64,000 nt of DNA. It comes from Phormidium tenue FACHB-1052. GTDB lineage: Bacteria > Cyanobacteriota > Cyanobacteriia > Phormidesmidales > Phormidesmidaceae. The notes beneath the pieces were generated by a model that saw only the letters and a program-made list of their open reading frames with translations, was not told the origin of the DNA and searched no databases. The position numbers and the translations under genes are program-made. Position 1 is the stretch's first letter. Each line of letters opens with the position of its first letter. This document shows, piece by piece, positions 17,796 to 26,873 of this stretch. Location of the stretch: NCBI RefSeq assembly GCF_014696675.1, contig NZ_JACJQN010000021.1:1-64000 (forward strand), read 5' to 3'.

Positions 17796-17845
17796 TCTCT
17801 CAGTATTGGCGAGTAGTGAATAGGTGCACTTAATCATGGAAAATA

Positions 17846-18073
17846 TCAAACTTCATCACCTAAATAAAGTTTTATAAAAACCTCAGCAGCTTCAGGGTTC
17901 ATAGATTTTAGTGCTCTAACAATCTCAACAACGGTTTCAGCCGACGGATCGCGCTTTTCATTCGCCCATCGGTAGACATTGTTGCGTTCAACATCCAGTA
18001 CGGCAGCAAGGCTGTACTGGCTGATGTTGTAAGTCTCAAGTACTTGCTTGAGGGCGGCTCCTGCTTTTCCCAT
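17846..18073 (-). CDS. Small XRE-family helix-turn-helix regulator
   Basis: A 75-residue protein made almost entirely of one Cro/C1-type HTH: LKQVLETYNISQYSLAAVLDVERNNVYRWANEKRDPSAETVVEIVRAL. It points toward the ABC-3C ATPase gene (convergent, 50 bases apart), so it marks the right end of the A+T-rich island. It may control the cassette, but similar stand-alone XRE proteins are widespread in cyanobacteria, so the link is only positional. Start ATG at 18073 follows a G-rich stretch. Confidence 0.82.
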   Translation of the reverse strand: MGKAGAALKQVLETYNISQYSLAAVLDVERNNVYRWANEKRDPSAETVVEIVRALKSMNPEAAEVFIKLYLGDEV

Positions 18074-18119
18074 GCCCCCATCTTTCCAGAGGATGTTGTT
18101 CTCTCTAGCATCTAAAGGG

Positions 18120-18147
18120 TTGACGCAGTCAGAAGTGACGCTATAAT
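18120..18147 (+). promoter_or_regulatory. Near-consensus sigma-70 promoter
   Basis: TTGACG at 18120-18125, 16-base spacer, TATAAT at 18142-18147. It reads into the small cyanobacterial gene at 18185. Its position excludes the GTG at 18149 as a translation start, because that codon would lie upstream of the expected transcript start. Confidence 0.75.
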
Positions 18148-18184
18148 CGTGGCATCCAATTTGACGCTAATGATGGAGTCTTCT

Positions 18185-18490
18185 ATGTCATCCAACCCCA
18201 CCGCTCGCTACAGTGCCCGCATCCTCAACCCCGAATCTTCCGGGCCAGTTCATCTCGAACTCACCCTCAAACTCCACAGCTACCCCCACCCCGATCGCGA
18301 ACCCGTCAAAATTCTCGTCATCGGCAGCAAGCGCTCTGTGAGTTCCATCGTCGTCGCTCTCCACCAGCTCGGCTTTGCCGAAATCTTTGAGTGGACAGAC
18401 TTTCTCAGCGCCCCGAATGCCGACAGGCCGATCCAGTTTCAACCCGGCGAAGTGATGAAAGCCCTGGTGAAGTTTTTGCCGAGAGAGTAG
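18185..18490 (+). CDS. Small conserved cyanobacterial protein
   Basis: About 101 residues from ATG 18185 (MSSNPTARYSARIL), chosen because GGAG precedes it by six bases and a strong promoter ends at 18147. Longer in-frame starts at 18149 and 18170 are less likely. The protein looks like a compact alpha/beta domain (VHLELTLKLHSY, PVKILVIGSKRSVSSIVVALHQLGFAEIFEWTDFLS). I do not know a function. A decayed copy of its LHQLGFA...DFLSAP segment lies at 20855-20910, so the gene was once at least partly duplicated nearby. Confidence 0.75.
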   Translation: MSSNPTARYSARILNPESSGPVHLELTLKLHSYPHPDREPVKILVIGSKRSVSSIVVALHQLGFAEIFEWTDFLSAPNADRPIQFQPGEVMKALVKFLPRE

Positions 18491-18666
18491 GTATGTGGTG
18501 GGTTAGAGTTACTGACTCGACTTTAGGATGCTCTGCTATAGGGCCACTTTGCGGATGGTATCAACGTTGGGCGTTGCCTGCCATACTCTTTACTTCCCAC
18601 ACCAACGAAGTCGTTACAATTGGAGCAGCTAATCTCTACAGCCCCTGTTCAATCAGAAGCCCAACC

Positions 18667-18987
18667 GTGGATATAACAGCCGCTGAATTAGTCAAACGCA
18701 AGCAGGCTCAGATTGTAGAGCTGTGCCGCCTCAACCAGGTCGCTCGGCTCGACCTCTTCGGCTCCGCTACCCGGCCCACCTTTGATGCCCAAACCAGCGA
18801 TTTTGACTTTTTAGTCGAGTTCGCTACCGACACCCCAGAGGGCGCTGCCGATCGCTTCTTTGGGTTAAAGCACGGTTTATCGACCGTCCTGGGTCGCACC
18901 GTAGATTTAGTTGACCTTGCCGCCGCCAAAAATCCCTACTTCTTGCAGGCGATCGCGGGCGATCGCATTACCCTCTATGGGCCTTGA
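18667..18987 (+). CDS. MNT-type nucleotidyltransferase domain protein (orphan)
   Basis: About 106 residues from GTG 18667 (MDITAAELVKRKQAQI); the longer frame back to 18391 overlaps the upstream gene and has no family character. The minimal nucleotidyltransferase motif is complete: LFGSATRPTF then SDFDFLVEF (GSxxR, DxD), plus a third acidic strand VDLVDL. Family members usually act as antitoxins that AMPylate or otherwise modify a HEPN toxin encoded next door. No HEPN gene follows here: the next gene is a convergent ABC-2 permease starting 24 bases away. Either the partner has been lost or it is elsewhere. Confidence 0.82.
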   Translation: MDITAAELVKRKQAQIVELCRLNQVARLDLFGSATRPTFDAQTSDFDFLVEFATDTPEGAADRFFGLKHGLSTVLGRTVDLVDLAAAKNPYFLQAIAGDRITLYGP

Positions 18988-19011
18988 GGTTCAGCGATAG
19001 TAGGGGAAAGG

Positions 19012-19785
19012 TTAATACCCGCTCAGGGAACCCCGCTGCTTAGCAGTGGCTTCGGCCCAACGGAAAACCAGCAGCCCAATAGCAAAATAGACGACCCCGT
19101 TGAGCAGGGCCAGACCGTAGATAAACCAGTCTAGACCCAGGCTTCGGGCCATCAGATCGCGCAGCAGGCCGGTACTGGGCAGCATGGGCAACAAAAACCG
19201 CAGATACTGCATCAGGCCGGTGGCTTCCTCCAGGGGGGCCGCCAGCAAAAACAGCAGCAGAAACTGAAAAATCCCCAAAATTTGCTGCACTCGCTTGAAC
19301 ACCAGCGCCGCCGCCCCCAGCAAAAAGGCCAGACCATAACCGCCCAGCAGCAGCGAAGCCAGCGGCAGCAGCAGGATCGGGGGAAAGGCCAGGCGACTGC
19401 CGGAGAGCCCCATGAGCAGCAGCAACACCACTATCAGAATGAGCAACCGCAGGGCCAGGCTGGCAAAGGCTCTGGCCAAAAACACTCGCGGTGCCCCATA
19501 GGGGGAGAGAAAGACCTGCTCCAGGGTGCCGGTTTCAGCTTCGATCTGGAGATTGATAGCAATATCGTTGTTGACAGAAATGATCAGCGTCCACAGGGCG
19601 TAACCGAGCACTACGGCATCGAGGCGATCGCCAAAGGCAAATCCAGGCCCAGCCATGTACTGGGCACTGGCAAACAGCCCGTAGAAAACCGCCATGATGA
19701 TGACGATTCCCGAGATCACCTCCGTGGGGTAGCGAATGAACTGAATCCAGGTGCGCTTGAGTTCGGCATACAGCAGATCGATCAT
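19012..19785 (-). CDS. ABC-2 type exporter permease
   Basis: A 257-residue integral membrane protein with about six hydrophobic spans (for example VISGIVIIMAVFYGLFASA, LLILIVVLLLLMGLSG, IFQFLLLFLLAAPLEEA). The organization matches ABC-2 permeases that export polysaccharide, lipid or drugs. The start overlaps the stop of the ATPase gene by four bases (ATGA), so the two are co-translated. Substrate cannot be told. Confidence 0.88.
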   Translation of the reverse strand: MIDLLYAELKRTWIQFIRYPTEVISGIVIIMAVFYGLFASAQYMAGPGFAFGDRLDAVVLGYALWTLIISVNNDIAINLQIEAETGTLEQVFLSPYGAPRVFLARAFASLALRLLILIVVLLLLMGLSGSRLAFPPILLLPLASLLLGGYGLAFLLGAAALVFKRVQQILGIFQFLLLFLLAAPLEEATGLMQYLRFLLPMLPSTGLLRDLMARSLGLDWFIYGLALLNGVVYFAIGLLVFRWAEATAKQRGSLSGY

Positions 19786-20705
19786 AGGGAAGCATCCGGG
19801 TGGTCTTTGACCAGTTTGAGAAATACTTGGGTGAGGTCGGCGCGATCGCGCTGCACCGCTACTAGCGGCACAGGACTCAGCGCCCCCAGCAGCCCATAGA
19901 GATTTTCTGGGGTGCCAGCGTAGGTAATCTGCGCCCCCTGCACCGTCGCCCCCAGCTGGGTCACCGTGTGAATCTGCTGGGTGGAAAGCTCGCCTTCCAC
20001 CTCCAGGTGATAGGTGGAACTCGAAAATTCTTTTAGTAACGATTCGGTAGACTGCTCAGCAATGATGCGCCCTCGGCGAATGATGGCCACCCGGTCGGAG
20101 AGTTCTTCGGCCACATCGAGCTGGTGGGTCGTCAGCAGCACAGCTCGACCTTCCTGAGCGATCTGGCGCACCAGGGTTTTGACCATTTCGCTGGCCTCCA
20201 CGTCGAGCCCCAGGGTGGGTTCATCTAGCAGCAGCAGTTTGGGATTGTGGATCAGGGCGACGGCGATCGCCACCTTTTGCTGCATCCCGCGCGAGAGCTT
20301 TTGCACCGGGGTCTGGCGCTTTTCCTCTAGCCCAAACCGGGCCAGCAGTTCCAGTCCCTGGCGATGGGCCACTTGACGGGGCACCTGCCGCAGGACGCCG
20401 AAATATTCCAAATTTTCTTCCGGCGTCAGCCGCCAGTACAAATTGCGGTTGCCCTCCAGCACGGCACCAATGTGGCGCAGTGCCCGGGGCTGGCGGTGGG
20501 GGTCTTCCCCTACCACGGCAACCCGCCCGAAGGTGGGACGCACCAGGCCCGCAATCATCTTGATGGTGGTGGTCTTGCCAGCACCGTTGGGGCCTAAAAA
20601 GGCCAGCACCTCTCCCTGGTGCAGGGTTAAAGAGACCTGCCTCACTGCTTCAAACCGCTGTTTGCCCCGCCCATAAACCTTAGAGAGATCGCGGGCATCT
20701 AGCAC
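19782..20705 (-). CDS. ABC exporter ATP-binding subunit
   Basis: About 307 residues if started at GTG 20705 (just before LDARDLSKVYG). Motifs: Walker A GPNGAGKTTT, Q-loop region, signature KLSRGMQQK, Walker B LLLLDEPTLGLD, H-loop TTHQLD. This is the DrrA/CcmA-like class paired with ABC-2 permeases, with a C-terminal 80-residue extension. An open frame runs upstream to an ATG at 20951, but its first 80 codons cross a relic of an unrelated gene on the other strand (20855-20910) and have no ABC character, so the shorter start is preferred. No good ribosome-binding site supports either choice. Confidence 0.85.
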   Translation of the reverse strand: MLDARDLSKVYGRGKQRFEAVRQVSLTLHQGEVLAFLGPNGAGKTTTIKMIAGLVRPTFGRVAVVGEDPHRQPRALRHIGAVLEGNRNLYWRLTPEENLEYFGVLRQVPRQVAHRQGLELLARFGLEEKRQTPVQKLSRGMQQKVAIAVALIHNPKLLLLDEPTLGLDVEASEMVKTLVRQIAQEGRAVLLTTHQLDVAEELSDRVAIIRRGRIIAEQSTESLLKEFSSSTYHLEVEGELSTQQIHTVTQLGATVQGAQITYAGTPENLYGLLGALSPVPLVAVQRDRADLTQVFLKLVKDHPDASL

Positions 20706-20854
20706 AATGGAGTTTGGTGAAGAATTTTCAGCCCAACCATCGGTTGGACGATGAGCAAGTTGCACGAAAGGGTTAAGCTCCCAACGACAGGTAGAGTCTT
20801 TACTTATCTTAAAGTTTTTTGCTGGTTGGTCAGCGTGGTCTGGGTGCAATTGAC

Positions 20855-20910
20855 TTGCACCAGCTTGGCTTTGCCCAATCTTTGAGGAGATAGACTTTTC
20901 CAGCGCTCCC
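20855..20910 (+). pseudogene. Decayed fragment of the 18.2-kb small cyanobacterial gene
   Basis: Fifty-six bases align with 18359-18415 inside the small gene at 18185, about 45 of 57 positions identical, with a one-base deletion after the GCTTTGCC block. With the deletion repaired it reads LHQLGFAQIFEEIDFSSAPK against LHQLGFAEIFEWTDFLSAPN. No start, no full frame. It is a footprint of a former duplicate or rearrangement between the two loci, which now flank the nucleotidyltransferase and exporter genes. Confidence 0.7.
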
Positions 20911-21059
20911 AAACAAAAAGGAAGCTGTAAAACCCCCGGTCGGTTACTCATCTTTCAAGGGTTGGGGGAATCGTTTCAAACGTCTCTATAGCCATTCCTC
21001 TTTTGCGGAATCGGTATGAGCGGTCAGGTTATGGGTTAAAGCTTGCTACCGCCCCACTT

Positions 21060-21099
21060 AAAAAGCCCTGATGCTCAAGCTTGAGCATCAGGGCTTTTT
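21060..21099. terminator. Perfect 40-base palindromic terminator after recA
   Basis: Two arms reading AAAAAGCCCTGATGCTCAAG and its exact complement, with A-runs and T-runs at the ends, so it can act on both strands. It lies 27 bases beyond the recA stop codon on the minus strand. The stem is about 18 base pairs with a four-base loop. Confidence 0.9.
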
Positions 21100-21126
21100 G
21101 ACTATCTTCTAGGGTCGACGCCGAGT

Positions 21127-22209
21127 TTACTCGTCCTCGTCCAGATAGGTTTCGTCTTCGACCTCGATCTCCACGTCGGCCACATCAGACACCGTACCAC
21201 CGATTTCGAGCTTTTCTCTCACCTGAGCTTCGACCTTGGCAGCAAACTCAGCATCTTCTTGCAGGCGCTGAATCGTGTTCTCACGCCCCTGGCCAATGTT
21301 GTCGCCTTCGTAGCTGTACCAGGCTCCTTTGCGAACAATCACGCCGTGCTGCTCGGCTAGGTCAACCAGGCAGCCCATGGTCGAAATGCCCTGGCCAAAG
21401 AGAATGTCAAACTCACCAATGCGGAAGGGTGGGGCCACCTTGTTTTTGGCGACCTTGACTTTGGCGCGAATGCCGTACTCTTCGGTGCCTTTCTTCAGGG
21501 TTTGAATGCGGCGAATATCGAGGCGCACCGAAGCATAGAACTTGAGCGCGTTGCCCCCGGTGGTGACTTCGGGGTTGCCATAGGAGATGCCAATTTTTTG
21601 GCGTAGCTGGTTGAGGAAAATAACCGTACACTGCGACTTGCCGATGCTGCCGGTGATCTTCCGCAGAGCTTGGCTCATCAATCGGGCCTGAAGGCCGACG
21701 TGGGCATCGCCCATTTCGCCTTCAATCTCAGCTCGAGGTACGAGGGCGGCTACGGAGTCAACCACCACAACGTCAATAGCGGACGATCGCACCAGCTGAT
21801 CGACCACTTCAAGCCCCATTTCACCCGTGTCGGGCTGGGATACCAGCAGTTCTTCAACGTTCACCCCCAGAGCGGCGGCATAAATCGGGTCGAGGGCATG
21901 CTCAGCATCCACAAAGGCCGCGACGCCACCCGTTTTCTGCACTTCGGCCAGCACGTGCAGGGCCACGGTAGTTTTGCCCGAGCTTTCAGGGCCATAGATT
22001 TCAATGACGCGTCCCTTGGGCAGGCCGCCACCCAGGGCTAGGTCGAGGGTTAGTGCGCCAGTGGGAATCGTTTCAACCTTCATGCGGGCAGCATCGCCTA
22101 GGCGCATGATGGAGCCTTTGCCAAAGTTGCGCTCAATCTGGCCCAGCACCATCGTCAGGGCTTTTTCCTTCTCGGTTTGCTCTTTGCTTCCGCCTTTCTT
22201 TGCCGCCAT
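21127..22209 (-). CDS. recA: Recombinase RecA
   Basis: A 360-residue DNA strand-exchange protein. Walker A is GPESSGKTT (about residues 73-81), Walker [13 protein letters not shown], followed by loop L1 [21 protein letters not shown] and the L2 region [11 protein letters not shown]...[16 protein letters not shown] short acidic C-terminus ([11 protein letters not shown]) is typical. Stand-alone, with a promoter upstream and a strong palindromic terminator downstream. I did not find a convincing LexA box. Confidence 0.98.
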   Translation of the reverse strand: MAAKKGGSKEQTEKEKALTMVLGQIERNFGKGSIMRLGDAARMKVETIPTGALTLDLALGGGLPKGRVIEIYGPESSGKTTVALHVLAEVQKTGGVAAFVDAEHALDPIYAAALGVNVEELLVSQPDTGEMGLEVVDQLVRSSAIDVVVVDSVAALVPRAEIEGEMGDAHVGLQARLMSQALRKITGSIGKSQCTVIFLNQLRQKIGISYGNPEVTTGGNALKFYASVRLDIRRIQTLKKGTEEYGIRAKVKVAKNKVAPPFRIGEFDILFGQGISTMGCLVDLAEQHGVIVRKGAWYSYEGDNIGQGRENTIQRLQEDAEFAAKVEAQVREKLEIGGTVSDVADVEIEVEDETYLDEDE

Positions 22210-22271
22210 AGTCGCCTCAATGCTTTAGGAACAAGACACCTGAACCCCAGAACAGTTGTCTTCAGAAAACC

Positions 22272-22299
22272 AGTATAGTACAATTGACCTAAATCGTAA
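22272..22299 (-). promoter_or_regulatory. Putative recA promoter
   Basis: On the minus strand TTACGA, a 16-base spacer and TATACT lie about 60 bases upstream of the recA start. The -10 is good, the -35 partial. No conserved SOS operator was recognized nearby. Confidence 0.45.
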
Positions 22300-22383
22300 T
22301 CGGTAGTTATCTAGTTCGTCTAGTTATTTCTGAACTCGGTCTTCCTGTAGTTAAACCTCCCAAATCTATGGAGGAGGTTAGTT

Positions 22384-22614
22384 ATGGCACCTGAACAACT
22401 CAATACCTTAATTGCCCTGGCAGACTGGCTCGTGGCTGTGACCTATCGGCGTTCGACGGGCTTCTGCTGCTGGGTGATAACACCTGAGCTATCGAGCCTC
22501 ACCGATGGCGAAACCTATGCCAGCAGCAGTGCGGCTCTGGCCGCTGGGCGCAGTCTAGTGCAATATTCCACCGGGCCGCAGATCGACTTTAGCCGCTGCC
22601 GCCTTTCGGAGTAG
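22384..22614 (+). CDS. Small conserved cyanobacterial protein
   Basis: A 76-residue protein with a very strong ribosome-binding site (GGAGGAGG, six bases before the ATG), which argues for a real and well-translated gene. Sequence MAPEQLNTLIALADWLVAVTYRRSTG then GFCCWVITPELSSLTDGETYASSSAALAAGRSLV looks like a compact cytosolic domain. No known motif or function recognized. Divergent from recA. Confidence 0.72.
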   Translation: MAPEQLNTLIALADWLVAVTYRRSTGFCCWVITPELSSLTDGETYASSSAALAAGRSLVQYSTGPQIDFSRCRLSE

Positions 22615-22711
22615 CGATCGCCGGCCTAGCCCATATCTAAGACCCCACGGCCTGATTCCAGTAGTTGGTAGAATTTGCCCGGCAGGCCTGTTAGCGCCAT
22701 CGCTTGGGACA

Positions 22712-23125
22712 ATGAACAGGCCCAGTTTACGAGTCTTACCCATGCCCGGAACTCTCATTCGCCAAGTTATCTATGCCGCGCTAACCCTAATCGGCTTCGT
22801 CTGGACGAACTACTACCTGGTGCAGTTCACCATCGCCACCAAGGGTGAGTTCACTGCCACCAACCTACTCAACTTTGACTTGTCTACCTTTATCGAGCAG
22901 GTCTGGGCTAACCCCGCCTCTAGCTTTATCGCCGTAGACCTCACCATTGCGCTGCTGCTGGTGATTACGTTTATCGTGTCGGAAGGGCGGCGGCTGAAAA
23001 TCAGGCTCTGGGGCATTTATATTGCTCTGATGTTTGCGATCTCCTTTGCCTTTGGCTTTGCGCTATTTATGTTTGTGCGTGAGCGCAAGCTGGCCGAAAC
23101 CGCGGTTTCCGACCCCACGGCTTGA
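22712..23125 (+). CDS. DUF2834-type membrane protein
   Basis: A 137-residue protein with three hydrophobic spans (VIYAALTLIGFVWTNYYLV, SFIAVDLTIALLLVITFIV, WGIYIALMFAISFAFGFALFMFV). The pattern NPASSFIAVDLTIA...VSEGRRLKIRLWG...FVRER matches the DUF2834 family of small cyanobacterial membrane proteins as I know it. An alternative start is the ATG at 22742. Function unknown. Confidence 0.78.
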   Translation: MNRPSLRVLPMPGTLIRQVIYAALTLIGFVWTNYYLVQFTIATKGEFTATNLLNFDLSTFIEQVWANPASSFIAVDLTIALLLVITFIVSEGRRLKIRLWGIYIALMFAISFAFGFALFMFVRERKLAETAVSDPTA

Positions 23126-23131
23126 GTCTTG

Positions 23132-23929
<798 letters not shown>

Positions 23930-24023
23930 CTATAGTTCTATATCGACAAATTTTGCTCTGAAGCTGTTTAGGCAAATGGCCTCTCTACAATACACAGCTA
24001 GGGGATAGCGAAGGAAGAGCATT

Positions 24024-24926
24024 GTGGAGCCAGCCCAGAACCAACGACAGCCAACCATGATTGGATTTTCGGCAGTGCTCATGTGGGCAACCCTGGCCCT
24101 GCTGACCGACCTGAGCGGCACCGTGCCGCCCTTTCAGCTAACGGCGATGGCATTTACGATCGCATTCTTCATTGGTCTAGCGGCCTGGGTGCAGGCTGGG
24201 GGCAATGTGCTGCGCCACCTGCGGCTGCCCTGGCAGGTGTGGGCCTTGGGCATCGTCGGGCTGTTTGGCTACCACTTTTTCTATTTCATGGCGCTGCGCC
24301 ACGCCCCAGCGGTGGAGGCCAGTTTGATTGCCTACCTGTGGCCGCTGCTGATTGTGTTTTTTTCGGCGCTGCTGCCCGGTGAGCGGCTGCGCTGGTTTCA
24401 TGGAGCGGGGGCGATCGCAGGCTTTCTCGGCGCGGGTCTGCTGGTCACTAAGGGTCAGGGGTTTAGCTTTGACCCCCAATACACCACCGGATATCTGGCG
24501 GCCCTGGTCTGCGCCCTCACCTGGTCGGGCTACTCGATTCTTTCCAGGTATTTTGGAGCAATTCCGACCAATGCCGTGGGGGTCTTTTGTGGGGCCACGG
24601 CCCTGCTGGCCTGGATCTGTCACGCTCTGTTTGAAACAACGGTAGTGCCGGTTGGGTGGGAGTGGGCGGCAATCCTCGCTCTAGGGCTGGGGCCGGTGGG
24701 GCTGGCGTTTTTTACCTGGGATTACGGGGTGAAACACGGCAATATTCGCGTGCTTGGGGCGCTGTCCTACGCGGCTCCCTTGCTCTCGACGCTGCTGCTG
24801 ATTGTCTCTGGCCGGGCAGAGGCCACAGCGGTGGTGGGGCTAGCCTGTGCGCTGATTGTGGGCGGGGCCGTGTTAGCCACGCTCGATTTTTTTAGGCCTC
24901 GGGCTGAGGAAACTCCCACTCAGTGA
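24024..24926 (+). CDS. EamA/DMT-family transporter
   Basis: A 300-residue membrane protein with about ten hydrophobic segments in two EamA halves (first half from MIGFSAVLMWATLALLTDL, second from YTTGYLAALVCALTWSGYSILSRYF). Such proteins export amino acids or other metabolites; the WSGYSILSR motif recalls aromatic amino-acid exporters of the YddG type, which is only a suggestion. Start GTG 24024 is supported by GGAAGAG four bases upstream; an ATG at 24057 is the alternative. Confidence 0.88.
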   Translation: MEPAQNQRQPTMIGFSAVLMWATLALLTDLSGTVPPFQLTAMAFTIAFFIGLAAWVQAGGNVLRHLRLPWQVWALGIVGLFGYHFFYFMALRHAPAVEASLIAYLWPLLIVFFSALLPGERLRWFHGAGAIAGFLGAGLLVTKGQGFSFDPQYTTGYLAALVCALTWSGYSILSRYFGAIPTNAVGVFCGATALLAWICHALFETTVVPVGWEWAAILALGLGPVGLAFFTWDYGVKHGNIRVLGALSYAAPLLSTLLLIVSGRAEATAVVGLACALIVGGAVLATLDFFRPRAEETPTQ

Positions 24927-25034
24927 CCTTTTTATGGTCATCTAATTCAAACGACAAATATTTGCGAATAAAGTTTTCTGCTCTGAGGTTATAGGATAAA
25001 TCCTTAAACGCTAGTAGCCATCGCCGTCTTGCTT

Positions 25035-25281
25035 AGGAAGCTTGAAGGTAGAGTATACAACTTACATTTTTAGAGCGAGAAAGTCGCTGAGTTCTTGCCC
25101 TAGCCACCACAGTTCAGCATGGGAGAGGAGTGAATGCCCTACCACGTATTCAACTCTGCCTACAAAAATAGTCAGTTTAGGAGAAATAGTTACCTCGCCG
25201 CCCCTAATGGTGAGCCCATGCCATTGATGTAGCGATCAAACGTATATCCGGATCTGTAGGTCAAAAGGTTAATAATGTTCC
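25035..25281 (-). pseudogene. Tandem relic of the kinase gene 3' end
   Basis: About 245 bases are an imperfect direct copy of 25290-25531, the last quarter of the adjacent kinase gene. Read on the minus strand it gives EVTISPKLTIFVGRVEY, VVGHSLLSHAELWWLGQELS and DFLALKM, then a stop inside the ancestral frame, against the intact SDFLDLELQVVYSTPKL. A frameshift or stop near GSPLGAAR interrupts its upstream part. No start codon belongs to it. It fills most of the 340-base gap between the EamA and kinase genes. Confidence 0.9.
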
Positions 25282-26669
25282 CTATTCTCAGGAAGCTTGG
25301 GGGTAGAGTATACAACTTGCAGTTCCAGATCTAAAAAGTCACTGAGTTCTTGCCCTAGCCACCACAGTTCAGCATGGGAGAGGAGTGAATGCCCTACCAC
25401 GCATTCAACTCTACCTACCAAAATAGTCAGTTTAGGAGAAATGGCTACCTCGCCCCTAATGGTGTGCCCATGCTCATTAATGTAGCGATCAAACGTATAT
25501 CCGGGGTTGTAGGTCAAAAGGTGGATGTTCCGTACTGCCAACGATTGAACATCCCATTGAATCTTGCTGATTTTTGAAAACTTTCTGATTTTTCCGTTGC
25601 GTTCAATGGTTATAACCGAATAAAAAGGCAGTTTTTGAATGACATACATGACTAAGAGAATGCCCGTCGTCATGATCAGCGCCCCGCTCGCACTGATCGT
25701 CATTGTAGCGAGGAAGCTAACAGCGATAAAACTCAAAAACCCAATTGAAGTTGCAAACAACGGTTGTAAAATCTTGATTGCGATGCGATCGCGCTCACGA
25801 AGAACCTCAATTTGGCTATTCTCGGGCCTTAGATTAGGATAGCTACAATAGCTACCGTCCTGAGACTCAAGCGCTGCCAGCGCCACCTTGGCTGATTCAA
25901 ACCGTTTATCTAGCTGTAGGTAGGTCATTTTTTCGAGCCATCGAGAAAACCGCTTGCTAATAGCTCTACTGTCAAACTGAACTCTGCCGTTGACCTGGCT
26001 CAGATCGGCTGGATGCTTTCCCGCAATTAAATAAACTAGGGTCATTCCGAGACTGTATAAATCTGAAGCAGGGACAGTTTGCCCGGTGAACTGCTCCAGA
26101 GGGATATAGCCATAGCTACCGACAATCGTAATGGTGCCATTCTTCTTGTCGGCAACGGTTTGAACTGAGCCAAAGTCTATTAAATAGAGATCGCCTGCGC
26201 GATGCCCAGATCGATCCGAAAATAAGACATTGCTGGGTTTGATATCGCGGTGAATAACTGCCGGAGCATGTTCGTGGAGATAGACCAAAATCGTTAGCAA
26301 TTGCCTGGCAATATCCACGAGTTCTGTCTCAGAAAATCGCCGCCCTGCCTGCGCCGCTACCTCAAGAGACATCGCATCGATATAGCTCTGCACCAGGGCA
26401 AATCCCTGACCTAGATCAGTACTGATATCAAAGCTGTCAAGATACCTAGGAATAGCCGGATGATCAAGAGCTTTCAGAGTTTCGGCTTCGCGCTCAAAAA
26501 GTTTGAGATCGTCCCAGGTAAATTCGGGGCCAAACAGCAGTACCTTGACCACAACAGGCAATTGAGTCTCTAAATCAGTTGCCAAAAAAGTTCTGCGTCC
26601 AACTTGTCGGCTCAGTAACCTCTGAACGTGATAACGGTTATGCAGGGTGTGGCCAATAAGCGATTCCAT
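25269..26669 (-). CDS. Membrane-anchored Ser/Thr protein kinase
   Basis: A 466-residue Hanks-type kinase. The Gly-rich loop is degenerate (LLSRQVGRRTFLA), Lys42 is in VVVKVLL, the catalytic loop is HRDIKPSN (about 140-147), DFG at about 165-167, and GSYGYIPLEQFTG is the activation/P+1 region. Two membrane spans (about 303-325 and 327-345) separate the kinase from a 120-residue C-terminal domain (SVITIERNGKIRKFSKI...GEVAISPKLTILVGRVECVVG). This class of cyanobacterial kinases with a short membrane-proximal tail is common. Its 3' quarter has been duplicated just downstream (25035-25281). Confidence 0.92.
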   Translation of the reverse strand: MESLIGHTLHNRYHVQRLLSRQVGRRTFLATDLETQLPVVVKVLLFGPEFTWDDLKLFEREAETLKALDHPAIPRYLDSFDISTDLGQGFALVQSYIDAMSLEVAAQAGRRFSETELVDIARQLLTILVYLHEHAPAVIHRDIKPSNVLFSDRSGHRAGDLYLIDFGSVQTVADKKNGTITIVGSYGYIPLEQFTGQTVPASDLYSLGMTLVYLIAGKHPADLSQVNGRVQFDSRAISKRFSRWLEKMTYLQLDKRFESAKVALAALESQDGSYCSYPNLRPENSQIEVLRERDRIAIKILQPLFATSIGFLSFIAVSFLATMTISASGALIMTTGILLVMYVIQKLPFYSVITIERNGKIRKFSKISKIQWDVQSLAVRNIHLLTYNPGYTFDRYINEHGHTIRGEVAISPKLTILVGRVECVVGHSLLSHAELWWLGQELSDFLDLELQVVYSTPKLPENREHY

Positions 26670-26873
26670 AGTCTTACCAAAAATTGTTTCTCGGAATATT
26701 AATCGAGGGTATCAGAAAGCATTACCGTACTTTGCACTATGGGTTTGTTCCCTTGGGCTCAATATTGCAAGTGAGCAGAGCATTAGGACATGTCGCTGCT
26801 AGGGAGTCCTTTGGTGCGGGGGCTTGCCTCAATAGGTGTCCTAATCAACTGGACATCTGCAATAGCGACCCGA

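Noticed and set aside
13701..18150. Attachment-site repeat of the tRNA-Arg 3' end
   Set aside because: No second copy of the TTCGAATCCCGCCAGCCC end was found near the island's right edge.
18391..18666. N-terminal extension of the nucleotidyltransferase
   Set aside because: It overlaps the upstream gene and lacks any family character; GTG 18667 fits the domain start.
20706..20951. N-terminal extension of the ABC ATPase
   Set aside because: The codons cross a relic of an opposite-strand gene and have no ABC-type sequence.
22210..22383. LexA/SOS box upstream of recA
   Set aside because: GTAC-containing words occur, but none fits the cyanobacterial LexA pattern well enough to call.
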